From: an uncultured Oscillospiraceae bacterium
GTDB taxonomy: Bacteria > Bacillota > Clostridia > Oscillospirales > Oscillospiraceae
Direction of reading: 5' to 3'
Assembly (NCBI GenBank): GCA_934668605.1
Contig: CAKUNY010000054.1
Location: 1-12,952, forward strand
DNA length: 12,952 bases
Positions 1 to 6,954 of the stretch are shown here, piece after piece; position 1 is the first letter of the stretch, and every line of letters begins with the position of its first letter. The notes beneath the pieces were generated by a model. The model made no database searches. It had not been told where the DNA came from and saw only the letters and a program-made list of their open reading frames with translations. A program made the translations under genes and the position numbers.

Positions 1-1
1 C

Positions 2-30
2 AAGGACGTGGGTGACTCCCGCGTCCTTTT
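2..30 (+). terminator. Intrinsic terminator of an upstream gene outside the window
   Basis: AAGGACG (2-8) pairs with CGTCCTT (22-28). An inner GGG/CCC pairing (10-12 with 18-20) closes a 5-nt loop, and a short T run ends at 30. It most likely ends a gene whose coding part lies before base 1. The T run is short, so strength is uncertain. Confidence 0.7.
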
Positions 31-170
31 CAGCTTTCCGGGGATACATTTTTTGTATGCGCTGTGAAAAACCGTCAGTTTTTGTCGAATCTGCTGTCCA
101 GCTTTTTGAATTGCGCCCGCATTTTGTGCGACTTGATGAAAATTTTTCGTATTTTTTACCGTTCTGCCTA

Positions 171-199
171 TTGCTGTTTTGGCGGTTTTGTTGTATGAT
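171..199 (+). promoter_or_regulatory. Sigma-A type promoter of the SLH nucleotidase gene
   Basis: TTGCTG (171-176) and TATGAT (194-199) are separated by exactly 17 bp. The -10 box ends 50 bp before the ATG at 250. Bases 31-170 are AT-rich and show no gene or other structure that I can support. Confidence 0.65.
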
Positions 200-249
200 T
201 CTGGTATACCCTTTCGCATTTGCGAGAGCGAGATAAAAAGGAGGATACT

Positions 250-2433
250 ATGAAGAAACTTGTTGCACTTCTGCTTTGCCTCGTCATGGTTCTGAGCCTT
301 GGAACCACGGCCTTCGCGGCAGACGGAAAATCCAACGACATTGTCATCCTGCACACCGACGACGTGCACTGCGGCGTTTCCGACGGCATGGGCTATGCCG
401 GTGTCGCGGCGTACAAGGCCGAAATGGAGCAGACGCACAATTATGTTGCGCTGGTCGATTGCGGCGACGCGGTACAGGGCGGCGCGATCGGCACGCTGTC
501 CGGCGGTTCGTATCTGGTCGACATCATGAACCAAACCGGCTACGACTTCGCCACGTTCGGCAACCATGAATTCGACTACAAGGTACCCCAGCTTGCCAAG
601 CTGACCAAGCAGGCCAAGTACACATACCTCGCCTGCAACTTCAAGTACCTCGGCAAGGGCACGTCCGACGTCACCTACAAGCCGTATGAGATCGTCGATT
701 ACGGCGGAACCAAGGTCGCTTACGTCGGCATCGCCACGCCGGAGACTTTCGTGAAGTCCACCCCCGCCTACTTCCAGGACGCGAACGGCAACTACATCTA
801 TTCGTTCTGCGAGGACGACGACGGCTCGGCTCTGTACAATGCCATCCAGTCCACCGTTGACGAAGCCAGAAAGGCCGGCGCCGACTACGTCATTGCCCTT
901 GCCCACCTCGGCAACAACGGCATCACCGAACGCTGGAGCTCCAAGACCGTCATCGCCAACACCACCGGCATCGACGCCATGCTCGACGGCCACGACCACG
1001 AGACGCTGACGACGAAGGTCGCCAACAAGGACGGCAAGGAGATCATCCTCGCCGAGGCCGGTCAGAAAGACGGCAAGCTCGGTGTGCTCGGCAAGCTGAC
1101 CATCGCCGCCGACGGCACGATCACGTCCGAGCTCATCTCCGCCAAGGACGTTACCGCGAAGGATGAAACCGTTGCGGCTTACGTCGAAAACATTCAGAAC
1201 TCCTTCTCCGACACCGTTTCCAAGGTCGTCGCCAAGAGCTCCATCACGCTCAATGACTACGACGAGAACGGCAACCGCCTGGTTCGCAACAGCGAAACCG
1301 CGCTCGGCGACCTCGCAGCGGACGCTTACCGCGTCATGATGGACGCCGACATCGGCATCATGAACGGCGGCGGCCTGCGCGCTCCCATTAAGGCAGGCGA
1401 CATTACCCTCAATGATATTCTGACCGTCTTCCCGTGGGGCAACCTCCCCTGCAAGATGGAAGTGACCGGCCAGACCGTTCTTGATATGCTGGAAATGGGC
1501 GCGATCAAGTACCCGGCAGAGTCCGGCGGTTTTTTGAGCGTCTCCGGCCTCAAGTACACCATCGTCTCGAGCATCCCGTCTTCCATTGAGCTGACCGACA
1601 AGGGCGAGTTCGTCAAGGTCGCAGGCGCGCGCCGCGTCCAGAACGTCCAGGTGCTCAACAAGAAGACCGGCGTCTATGAGCCGATCAACCCCAAGAAGAC
1701 CTACACCCTTGGCGGCATCGACTACACCATCACCTACTGCGGCGACGGCTTCACGATGTTCAAAAACTCCAAGGTTCTCAAAGCCGGCGACGCGACCATG
1801 ACTGACGCGCAGACGGTTCTGTCCTACATCGAAACAAAGCTCGGCGGCACCATCGGTGAGCAGTACGCAAAGCCCGCCGGCCGTATTTCCATCGTGAGAT
1901 ACACCGACGTTGTGCCCGGCAAGTGGTATGAGAAGGCTGTCAACTACGTCAGCGACAACGGCCTCATGAACGGCGTCGGCACCGGCTTCAACCCCGACGG
2001 CGCGCTGACGCGCGGCATGCTCGTCACGATCCTCTACCGTCAGGCAGGCTCCCCCGCTGTGGAGACGAAGGTTTCCGCCAAGTTCTCCGACTGCGAGGAA
2101 GACAGCTGGTACGCGCCCGCTGTTGTCTGGGCAGCTGAAAACAACATCGTCGGCGGCTACGCGGACGGCACGTTCGCGCCCAACAAGGCCATCACCCGTC
2201 AGGAAATGGCGAAGGTGCTCTATGGCTACGACAAGACCATCGGCAAGGCCAAGGACGAGGCAGCGACCGAGCTGACCTACTCCGACCTCTCCTCCATCGC
2301 AGACTGGGCGCTCGAGGGCGTTCACTACTGCACCGCGACCAAGTATCTCTCGGGCTCGAACAATGCCTTCAACCCCACCGGCACGGCTACCCGCGCGATG
2401 GTCGCGCAGGTCTTCATGAACATGGCGGCCTGA
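250..2433 (+). CDS. Secreted 5'-nucleotidase-family metallophosphoesterase with three SLH domains
   Basis: This protein of 727 residues probably hydrolyses extracellular nucleotides or related phosphomonoesters to scavenge nucleoside and phosphate, using a two-metal centre. Residues 1-24 form a signal peptide (KK, hydrophobic core, AFA-A cleavage site). The metallophosphatase domain (about 30-290) shows HTDDVH (35-40), GD (72-73), GNHE (104-107), AHLG (218-221) and GHDH (247-250), which are the metal ligands of the UshA/5'-nucleotidase family. The C-terminal nucleotidase domain (about 320-545) has the NGGGLR segment (372-377) and the GDGF substrate loop (498-501). Three SLH repeats fill about 550-727 (YTDV, KFSD and YSDL starts), implying non-covalent binding to secondary wall polymer. 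The ATG at 250 was chosen because AAGGAGGA (238-245) lies just upstream and the signal peptide begins there; an in-frame start at 220 would precede the ribosome site. It has its own promoter and terminator. Exact substrate is not determinable. Confidence 0.93.
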   Translation: MKKLVALLLCLVMVLSLGTTAFAADGKSNDIVILHTDDVHCGVSDGMGYAGVAAYKAEMEQTHNYVALVDCGDAVQGGAIGTLSGGSYLVDIMNQTGYDFATFGNHEFDYKVPQLAKLTKQAKYTYLACNFKYLGKGTSDVTYKPYEIVDYGGTKVAYVGIATPETFVKSTPAYFQDANGNYIYSFCEDDDGSALYNAIQSTVDEARKAGADYVIALAHLGNNGITERWSSKTVIANTTGIDAMLDGHDHETLTTKVANKDGKEIILAEAGQKDGKLGVLGKLTIAADGTITSELISAKDVTAKDETVAAYVENIQNSFSDTVSKVVAKSSITLNDYDENGNRLVRNSETALGDLAADAYRVMMDADIGIMNGGGLRAPIKAGDITLNDILTVFPWGNLPCKMEVTGQTVLDMLEMGAIKYPAESGGFLSVSGLKYTIVSSIPSSIELTDKGEFVKVAGARRVQNVQVLNKKTGVYEPINPKKTYTLGGIDYTITYCGDGFTMFKNSKVLKAGDATMTDAQTVLSYIETKLGGTIGEQYAKPAGRISIVRYTDVVPGKWYEKAVNYVSDNGLMNGVGTGFNPDGALTRGMLVTILYRQAGSPAVETKVSAKFSDCEEDSWYAPAVVWAAENNIVGGYADGTFAPNKAITRQEMAKVLYGYDKTIGKAKDEAATELTYSDLSSIADWALEGVHYCTATKYLSGSNNAFNPTGTATRAMVAQVFMNMAA

Positions 2434-2465
2434 TCATTTTCAAAAAGAAATCGCAGCTTCACAGG

Positions 2466-2495
2466 AAATCGCCCGGCTTTCGCCGGGCGATTTTT
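2466..2495 (+). terminator. Strong intrinsic terminator after the SLH nucleotidase gene
   Basis: A perfect 12-bp stem, AAATCGCCCGGC (2466-2477) with its complement at 2482-2493, has a 4-nt loop and runs into a T tract ending at 2495. The next gene's ribosome site begins only 12 bases later, leaving no room for a promoter between them. Confidence 0.92.
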
Positions 2496-2520
2496 GCAAA
2501 TCATCCAAGGAGGAACGGTT

Positions 2521-2967
2521 ATGAAACAGCTATTACGTATCGTACTCGGCTTCTTGCCGCTGGGCGTCGGCTTTTTGCAGAACGCTTACATGATGGCGCG
2601 TATGGATACGCTGCCGCCCTTGATGCTCATCGCACTCGGGACGCTTCTTCTCTGGGGTCTTCTCAGCTATCTGACGTTCGACGGCAAATCAAGAGTGCTC
2701 TCTCAGACGCTGGCGTTTAACGCCGCAAGCCTTCTGGCGCTGGCGCTCGTGCTGGTACAGGAGCTTCTTTTGGGGCATTACTGGCCGAATTGGGCCGGCG
2801 TTGCTTCGCAGTTCTTTTTCCTGCCGCTCATCAATCTGACCGGCATTCTCCCCCTGCACTACCTCTGGCTCGACGACGTGGTCATCAGTCTCGTCCTGTT
2901 TTTCATCAGCCTAGCCATCTGCCGCAAGAAGCAAAAGGTCATACAGGCAAACGAAGAGCATCCGTAG
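2521..2967 (+). CDS. Small polytopic membrane protein of unknown function
   Basis: This protein of 148 residues is not recognised as any named family. It is very hydrophobic, with likely membrane segments near residues 4-22, 32-51, 63-84, 96-112 and 115-134. The Lys/Arg-rich tail (RKKQK, 135-139) suggests a cytoplasmic C-terminus by the positive-inside rule. A polar loop with FDGKSR (53-58) separates the second and third segments. The ATG at 2521 is preceded by AAGGAGGA (2507-2514); an earlier TTG at 2494 lies inside the terminator and is rejected. No promoter fits between that terminator and the ribosome site, so expression may rely on read-through or on a promoter inside the upstream gene. 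Its stop codon lies within the left arm of its own terminator. No functional role can be inferred from neighbours. Confidence 0.8.
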   Translation: MKQLLRIVLGFLPLGVGFLQNAYMMARMDTLPPLMLIALGTLLLWGLLSYLTFDGKSRVLSQTLAFNAASLLALALVLVQELLLGHYWPNWAGVASQFFFLPLINLTGILPLHYLWLDDVVISLVLFFISLAICRKKQKVIQANEEHP

Positions 2968-2986
2968 ATTTTACGGATGCTCTTTT
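2954..2986. terminator. Terminator overlapping the stop codon of the membrane protein gene; possibly bidirectional
   Basis: AAGAGCATCCGTA (2954-2966) pairs perfectly with 2972-2984 around a 5-nt loop, followed by TTTT in the plus direction. The TAG stop (2965-2967) sits at the top of the stem. The minus-strand transcript would also form the hairpin with a weaker T-rich tail, so it may serve the convergent citrate synthase gene too. Confidence 0.85.
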
Positions 2987-3006
2987 CACACATTGTCCGT
3001 GGTTGT

Positions 3007-3033
3007 GGGTCGATGTGGGCATCGCCCCCTACG
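3007..3033 (+). repeat. Dispersed palindromic repeat, copy A
   Basis: This 27-bp unit starts GGGTCGATG and ends CCCCCTACG, with a 4-nt TGGG centre. It differs from copy C (9914-9940) at two positions and from the reverse complement of copy B (9835-9861) at one. It lies in the convergent gap between the small membrane protein gene and citrate synthase, and its right end overlaps a second terminator. Confidence 0.85.
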
Positions 3034-3047
3034 AAGGGGCGTTTTTT
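3023..3047 (+). terminator. Second plus-strand terminator in the convergent gap
   Basis: CGCCCC (3023-3028) pairs with GGGGCG (3036-3041) across a 7-nt loop and is followed by T6 (3042-3047). The T tract overlaps the stop codon of the minus-strand citrate synthase. It would stop plus-strand read-through into that gene. The left arm belongs to repeat copy A. Confidence 0.65.
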
Positions 3048-4422
3048 ACTGCGGCAGCGCCATGTGCGCCTCGCGATCCAGCATCGGAACGTAGTGGTTA
3101 TGGATGGTGACGGCGCGGTAGGCCGGGCGCATGATGCGGTTGCCGGTTAGAACCTCCTCCATCCGGTTGGCGCACCAGCCCGCGATACGAGCCGTTGCAA
3201 ACAGCGGCGTGAAGACCTCCTGCGGAATGCCCAGCATGCGATAGACGAGGCCGGAGTACATGTCGACGTTCGCGCAGATGGGGTCGTCGCTTCTGCGCTT
3301 TTCCTGCAAGAGCTCCGCACCGATCGTCTCGACCTTCTCCAGCAGCTCAAAATCATCCGCAAAGCCCTTGACCTCCGCCAGATGCCCCGCGTATTCCTTG
3401 ATCAGCACCGCGCGCGGGTCGGAAAGCGTATAGACCGCGTGGCCGAGGCCGTAAATTTTGCCCGAGCGGTCGCCGGCCTCACGCGCAAGGAGCCGCACGA
3501 GATAGTCGCGGATCGAGCCGTCATCCTTCGCGTTCACGTTTGCCTTCACGTCGCGGAACATCTGCATGACCTTGGCGTTCGCGCCGCCATGCAGGGGGCC
3601 TTTTAAGGAGCCCACCGCGCCCGCGATCGCGCTGTAGGTGTCCGTGCCGCTTGAAGACAGCGCGCGGCAGACGAACGTCGAGTTGTTGCCGCCGCCGTGC
3701 TCGGCATGGATCATCATCATCATATCAAGAAGATGCGCCTCTTCCTCCGTGTAGCTCGCATCCGGGCGGATCATCCGCAGGAAATTTTCCGCCGCCGAAA
3801 GCTCCGCGCTCGGATAGTGGATGTGAAGAGACTCGCCGTCAAAATAGTGCCGGTTGACCGCGTACGCGTTCGCGACGATCGCCGGGAACGAGCCGATGAG
3901 CTTGATGGACTGCGTGAGCAGATTCTCCGCCGAAATATCGTCGGGATTTTCGTCGTAGGAATACAGCAGCAGCACGCTTCTTGCCAGGTCATTCATAATG
4001 TCCCGGCTCGGATGGCGCATGATCATGCCCTCCGTGAAGCCCGCAGGCAGCTTTCTGGCCTCGCACATGATCGCATTGAAATACGACAGCTCCGATTGCG
4101 TCGGTAAGTGTCCCATGAGGAGCAGATACGCGACCTCTTCATAGCCGAACGTGCCGCTTTTCCGGTGTGCCTCAACGATCTCGTTCAGATCAATGCCGCG
4201 ATAGTAGAGCTTGCCGGGAACCGGAATCCGGCGCCCGTCTTCGATCAGATAGCCCTGCACGCTGCCGACCTTCGTCACGCCGATGAGTACGCCCGTGCCG
4301 TCGCTGTTTCGAAGGCCGCGCTTGACCTCGCCAAAATAATAGCTGTCCGGAATCTGATATTCCTTTTTGACAAGTTCACTGAGATCTGCCGTTTTGCTGC
4401 GCGAATCCAATTCACGTTCCAT
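3046..4422 (-). CDS. Citrate synthase (Si type), clostridial long form
   Basis: This protein of 458 residues would condense acetyl-CoA with oxaloacetate to citrate in the cytoplasm. Catalytic residues of the family are visible: His278 in GPLHGGAN, His328 in GLGHAVY and Asp387 in NVDMYSG. The conserved AEHGGGNNST segment (240-249) and the citrate-contacting Arg412 in ARIAGW are also present. It is somewhat longer than the roughly 370-430 residues of many bacterial enzymes because of an N-terminal extension (about 1-60), which I recognise in clostridial citrate/2-methylcitrate synthase annotations. The ATG at 4422 follows AAGGAGA (4431-4437 on the minus strand) at normal spacing; an upstream TTG at 4443 is unneeded. 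It is divergent from aconitase and isocitrate dehydrogenase, which argues for citrate rather than 2-methylcitrate synthesis. Its promoter shares a box with the aconitase promoter. Confidence 0.95.
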   Translation of the reverse strand: MERELDSRSKTADLSELVKKEYQIPDSYYFGEVKRGLRNSDGTGVLIGVTKVGSVQGYLIEDGRRIPVPGKLYYRGIDLNEIVEAHRKSGTFGYEEVAYLLLMGHLPTQSELSYFNAIMCEARKLPAGFTEGMIMRHPSRDIMNDLARSVLLLYSYDENPDDISAENLLTQSIKLIGSFPAIVANAYAVNRHYFDGESLHIHYPSAELSAAENFLRMIRPDASYTEEEAHLLDMMMMIHAEHGGGNNSTFVCRALSSSGTDTYSAIAGAVGSLKGPLHGGANAKVMQMFRDVKANVNAKDDGSIRDYLVRLLAREAGDRSGKIYGLGHAVYTLSDPRAVLIKEYAGHLAEVKGFADDFELLEKVETIGAELLQEKRRSDDPICANVDMYSGLVYRMLGIPQEVFTPLFATARIAGWCANRMEEVLTGNRIMRPAYRAVTIHNHYVPMLDREAHMALPQ

Positions 4423-4465
4423 GATGTTCTTCTCCTTTAGCAATCGCGGTTTTCATGTTGGGCTC

Positions 4466-4494
4466 ATTATAGCGGCAGTTTTTCAAAAATGCAA
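4466..4494 (-). promoter_or_regulatory. Citrate synthase promoter
   Basis: On the minus strand, TTGCAT (4489-4494) and a consensus TATAAT (4466-4471) are separated by exactly 17 bp. The predicted start of transcription is about 37 bases before the ATG. The -35 element is inside the 14-bp box shared with the divergent aconitase promoter. Confidence 0.85.
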
Positions 4495-4498
4495 GAAC
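4485..4498 (-). promoter_or_regulatory. Candidate operator box 1 over the citrate synthase -35
   Basis: On the minus strand this reads GTTCTTGCATTTTT, identical in all 14 bases to the box over the aconitase -35 (4612-4625). Overlap with -35 suits a repressor, or an activator that replaces -35 recognition. The binding protein is unknown. Confidence 0.55.
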
Positions 4499-4553
4499 TA
4501 ATTTTCTAAAATTCAAAATTCTTTTCAATTTCTTTGCATAATTGAATATATAG

Positions 4554-4576
4554 TTGCATTTTCCGAAAAAATGCAA
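4554..4576. promoter_or_regulatory. Central inverted repeat of the same box
   Basis: TTGCATTTT (4554-4562) and AAAATGCAA (4568-4576) form a perfect 9-bp inverted repeat with a 5-bp spacer. The right arm extends to match the shared box (CTTGCATTTTT on the minus strand). It lies between the two divergent promoters with no convincing -10 of its own, so a regulator-binding role is more likely than a promoter. Further TTGCA(T/A) hexamers lie at 4534-4539 and 4582-4587. Confidence 0.5.
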
Positions 4577-4611
4577 GATTTTTGCAAGCTTCATAAAATT
4601 TCATTCATTTT

Positions 4612-4625
4612 GTTCTTGCATTTTT
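4612..4625 (+). promoter_or_regulatory. Candidate operator box 2 over the aconitase -35
   Basis: GTTCTTGCATTTTT contains the -35 hexamer TTGCAT of the aconitase promoter. It is the same 14-mer, at the same position relative to the promoter, as in the divergent citrate synthase promoter. Confidence 0.55.
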
Positions 4626-4644
4626 CGGCAACCCTTGCTATACT
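4616..4644 (+). promoter_or_regulatory. Promoter of the aconitase-isocitrate dehydrogenase operon
   Basis: TTGCAT (4616-4621), a 17-bp spacer and TATACT (4639-4644). Transcription would begin near 4651, giving a leader of about 54 nt. A GC-rich hairpin in this leader, GCCGGG (4660-4665) with CCCGGC (4672-4677), may stabilise the 5' end. Confidence 0.8.
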
Positions 4645-4704
4645 GTTCGCATGAAAGCAGCCGGGCTTCTCCCCGGCAAACCGGAACGGAAAGGACGGAT
4701 GCAC

Positions 4705-6951
4705 ATGATCCGATTGATTGACAGCGGCGTAACGATTCGAGGCAGCAAGCCGGTTTGCGCAGACGCATTTGATACTGGCGCGAAGGAAAAGACCATTGCC
4801 GCGAAAATTCTGGCCAGCCACAGCAAAGAAGCGACGGACGGTCAGCTCCACATCACCTTCGACGGCCTGATCTCCCACGATATCACCTACGTCGGCATCA
4901 TCCAGACGGCAAGAGCCAGCGGCCTGACGCGCTTCCCCGTCCCCTACGTTCTGACGAACTGTCACAACAGTCTCTGCGCCGTCGGCGGGACGATCAACGA
5001 AGACGACCATGTCTTCGGCCTCTCTGCGGCCATCAAATACGGCGGCGATTACGTACCCGCCAATCAGGCCGTCATTCATCAGTACGCGCGCGAGATGATG
5101 ACCGGCTGCGGCAAGATGATCCTGGGCTCCGACAGCCACACCCGCTACGGCGCGATCGGCACGATGGGCGTTGGAGAAGGCGGCCCTGAGCTTGTCAAGC
5201 AGCTGCTGCAAAACACATACGACGTTGCAAAGCCGCAGGTCGTGCTCGTCTGGCTGACGGGCGAGGTGCCCCACGGCGTGGGGCCGCACGATGTGGCCAT
5301 CGCGCTCTGCGGCGCGACGTATAAAAACGGCTTCGTCAAAAACAAGGTCCTCGAATTTGCAGGCCCCGGCGTGAAGCATCTTCCGATGGACTTCCGCATC
5401 GGCATCGATGTCATGACAACCGAGACGGCCTGTCTGAGCTCGATCTGGGAGACAGACGAGAAGGTCGAAGAATATCTCACCATCCACGGCCGTCCGGACG
5501 CTTACCGCCCCCTGCGCGTGGAAGAAGGCGCGTACTATGACAGCTGCATCGAGCTTGACCTTTCAAGCCTCGAGCCGATGGCGGCTCTCCCCTTCCATCC
5601 GTCCGAGGCTGTAACACTGCGCGAGCTGATCGCGAATCCCGGCGATTATCTGCGCGAGATCGAGCAGCGGGCGCATGAGCAGTTCGGTGGCAAGGCAGAG
5701 CTCCATCTGACAAGCAAAATCGTTAACGGAAAGCTCACAGTCGATCAGGGCGTGATCGCAGGCTGCTCGGGCGGTATGTACGACAATATCGCGGAGGCCG
5801 CCTCGATATTAAACGGCTTCGACGTCGGCTGCGGCGATTTCTCGCTGTCGGTCTATCCGCCGTCGATCCCCGTGAATCTCGAGCTCATCCGAAACGGTGT
5901 GCAGCAGCAGCTTTTAGAGGTGGGCGCGCTCTTCAAGCCCTGCTTCTGCGGCCCCTGCTTCGGTGCGGGCGATGTTCCGGCCAACAATGCCCTTTCCATC
6001 CGCCACACGACGCGCAACTTCCCGAACCGCGAGGGCTCGAAGCCCGGAAACGGCCAGCTGGCCGGCGTTATCCTGATGGATGCGCGCTCGATCGCCGCGA
6101 CCGCACGGAACCACGGCGTGCTCACCTCCGCTGCTGACGTTGCGTACGACGCACCCAAGCCTGTTACGCGCACGTTTGACGCGGATGTTTACAAAAAACG
6201 CGTCTACTTTGGCGCAGGCAAACCCCAGCCGGAGCACGAACTGAAGTTCGGCCCCAACATTACCGAGTGGCCGAAAATTCCGGCGCTCTCGGAGAATCTT
6301 CTCATGCAGGTGGCCTCCGTCCTGCGCGACCCCGTGACCACGACGGACGAGCTGATTCCCTCGGGCGAAACATCGTCGTACCGTTCGAACCCTCTGAAGC
6401 TCGCCACCTTTGCCCTCTCCCGCCGCGACCCCGAGTATGTCGCCCGCGCAAACGCGACGTATGCGCTCGAGCTTGCCCGCGCGGACGGCCTTGTCCCGCC
6501 GGAGCTGGAAGCGGTTCTGAGCAAGCTCGGTCTTTCAAAGGACGACGCCAAAACCATGCAGCTCGGCTCCGTGATCTTCGCCAACAAGCCCGGCGACGGC
6601 TCGGCGCGCGAGCAGGCTGCATCCTGCCAAAGAGTGCTCGGCGGCTGCGCGAATATCTGCTATGAATTTGCCACAAAACGCTACCGCTCGAACTGCGTCA
6701 ACTGGGGCATGCTCCCGTTCACGCTGGAGCCCGGCACGGAATTTACCGCAGAACCCGGCGATTTTATCTTCGTTCCCGATGTGAAACGCAAGGTGGAAGC
6801 CGGAGACGAATGCTTCCCGGCAACTGTTCTCCGTGCGGACGGCAGCGTCTATAGCCTGACGCTCTGGCTCAAAAACACATCCGCTGAAGAGCGCGAGCTG
6901 CTGCTGCGCGGCTGCCTCATGAACCACTATGCCGCACAGAAAAAGGAGTAA
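4705..6951 (+). CDS. Aconitase-family hydratase (YbhJ-like), probable aconitate hydratase
   Basis: This protein of 748 residues would isomerise citrate to isocitrate with a [4Fe-4S] cluster. Visible family signatures are DSHT (143-146), GEGGPE (157-162), cluster ligands Cys354 (AGCSGG), Cys415 and Cys418 (CGPC), and a swivel domain with GDGSAREQAAS (630-640) holding the Ser/Arg pair (Ser633, Arg635). The second Ser of the usual SSRE motif is Ala. Sequence style and length fit the hydratase branch containing E. coli YbhJ rather than AcnA (about 890 residues) or the short mitochondrial-like type. I take the ATG at 4705 because AAGGA (4691-4695) is 9 bases upstream. ATG 4699 is too close to that site, and ATG 4651 coincides with the predicted transcription start. 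It is cotranscribed with isocitrate dehydrogenase 3 bases downstream, which supports the aconitase role. Confidence 0.9.
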   Translation: MIRLIDSGVTIRGSKPVCADAFDTGAKEKTIAAKILASHSKEATDGQLHITFDGLISHDITYVGIIQTARASGLTRFPVPYVLTNCHNSLCAVGGTINEDDHVFGLSAAIKYGGDYVPANQAVIHQYAREMMTGCGKMILGSDSHTRYGAIGTMGVGEGGPELVKQLLQNTYDVAKPQVVLVWLTGEVPHGVGPHDVAIALCGATYKNGFVKNKVLEFAGPGVKHLPMDFRIGIDVMTTETACLSSIWETDEKVEEYLTIHGRPDAYRPLRVEEGAYYDSCIELDLSSLEPMAALPFHPSEAVTLRELIANPGDYLREIEQRAHEQFGGKAELHLTSKIVNGKLTVDQGVIAGCSGGMYDNIAEAASILNGFDVGCGDFSLSVYPPSIPVNLELIRNGVQQQLLEVGALFKPCFCGPCFGAGDVPANNALSIRHTTRNFPNREGSKPGNGQLAGVILMDARSIAATARNHGVLTSAADVAYDAPKPVTRTFDADVYKKRVYFGAGKPQPEHELKFGPNITEWPKIPALSENLLMQVASVLRDPVTTTDELIPSGETSSYRSNPLKLATFALSRRDPEYVARANATYALELARADGLVPPELEAVLSKLGLSKDDAKTMQLGSVIFANKPGDGSAREQAASCQRVLGGCANICYEFATKRYRSNCVNWGMLPFTLEPGTEFTAEPGDFIFVPDVKRKVEAGDECFPATVLRADGSVYSLTLWLKNTSAEERELLLRGCLMNHYAAQKKE

Positions 6952-6954
6952 GCC

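Noticed and set aside
3007..3110. Short coding frames running through repeat copies A and C with a similar VDVGI-PY peptide
   Set aside because: The similarity comes only from the shared repeat; there is no start or ribosome site to support a protein.
4554..4582. A third promoter using the central TTGCAT elements
   Set aside because: No acceptable -10 lies 16-18 bp from either central hexamer on either strand, so these copies look like regulator sites only.
4651..4704. Upstream ATG at 4651 as the aconitase start
   Set aside because: It lies at the predicted transcription start with no ribosome site. The ATG at 4705 has AAGGA at ideal spacing and starts the conserved protein.
4591..5487. Antisense open frame of 298 codons over the start of the aconitase gene
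   Set aside because: It opposes a clear aconitase, has no good ribosome site, and its composition is that of a reverse-frame shadow in GC-rich DNA.
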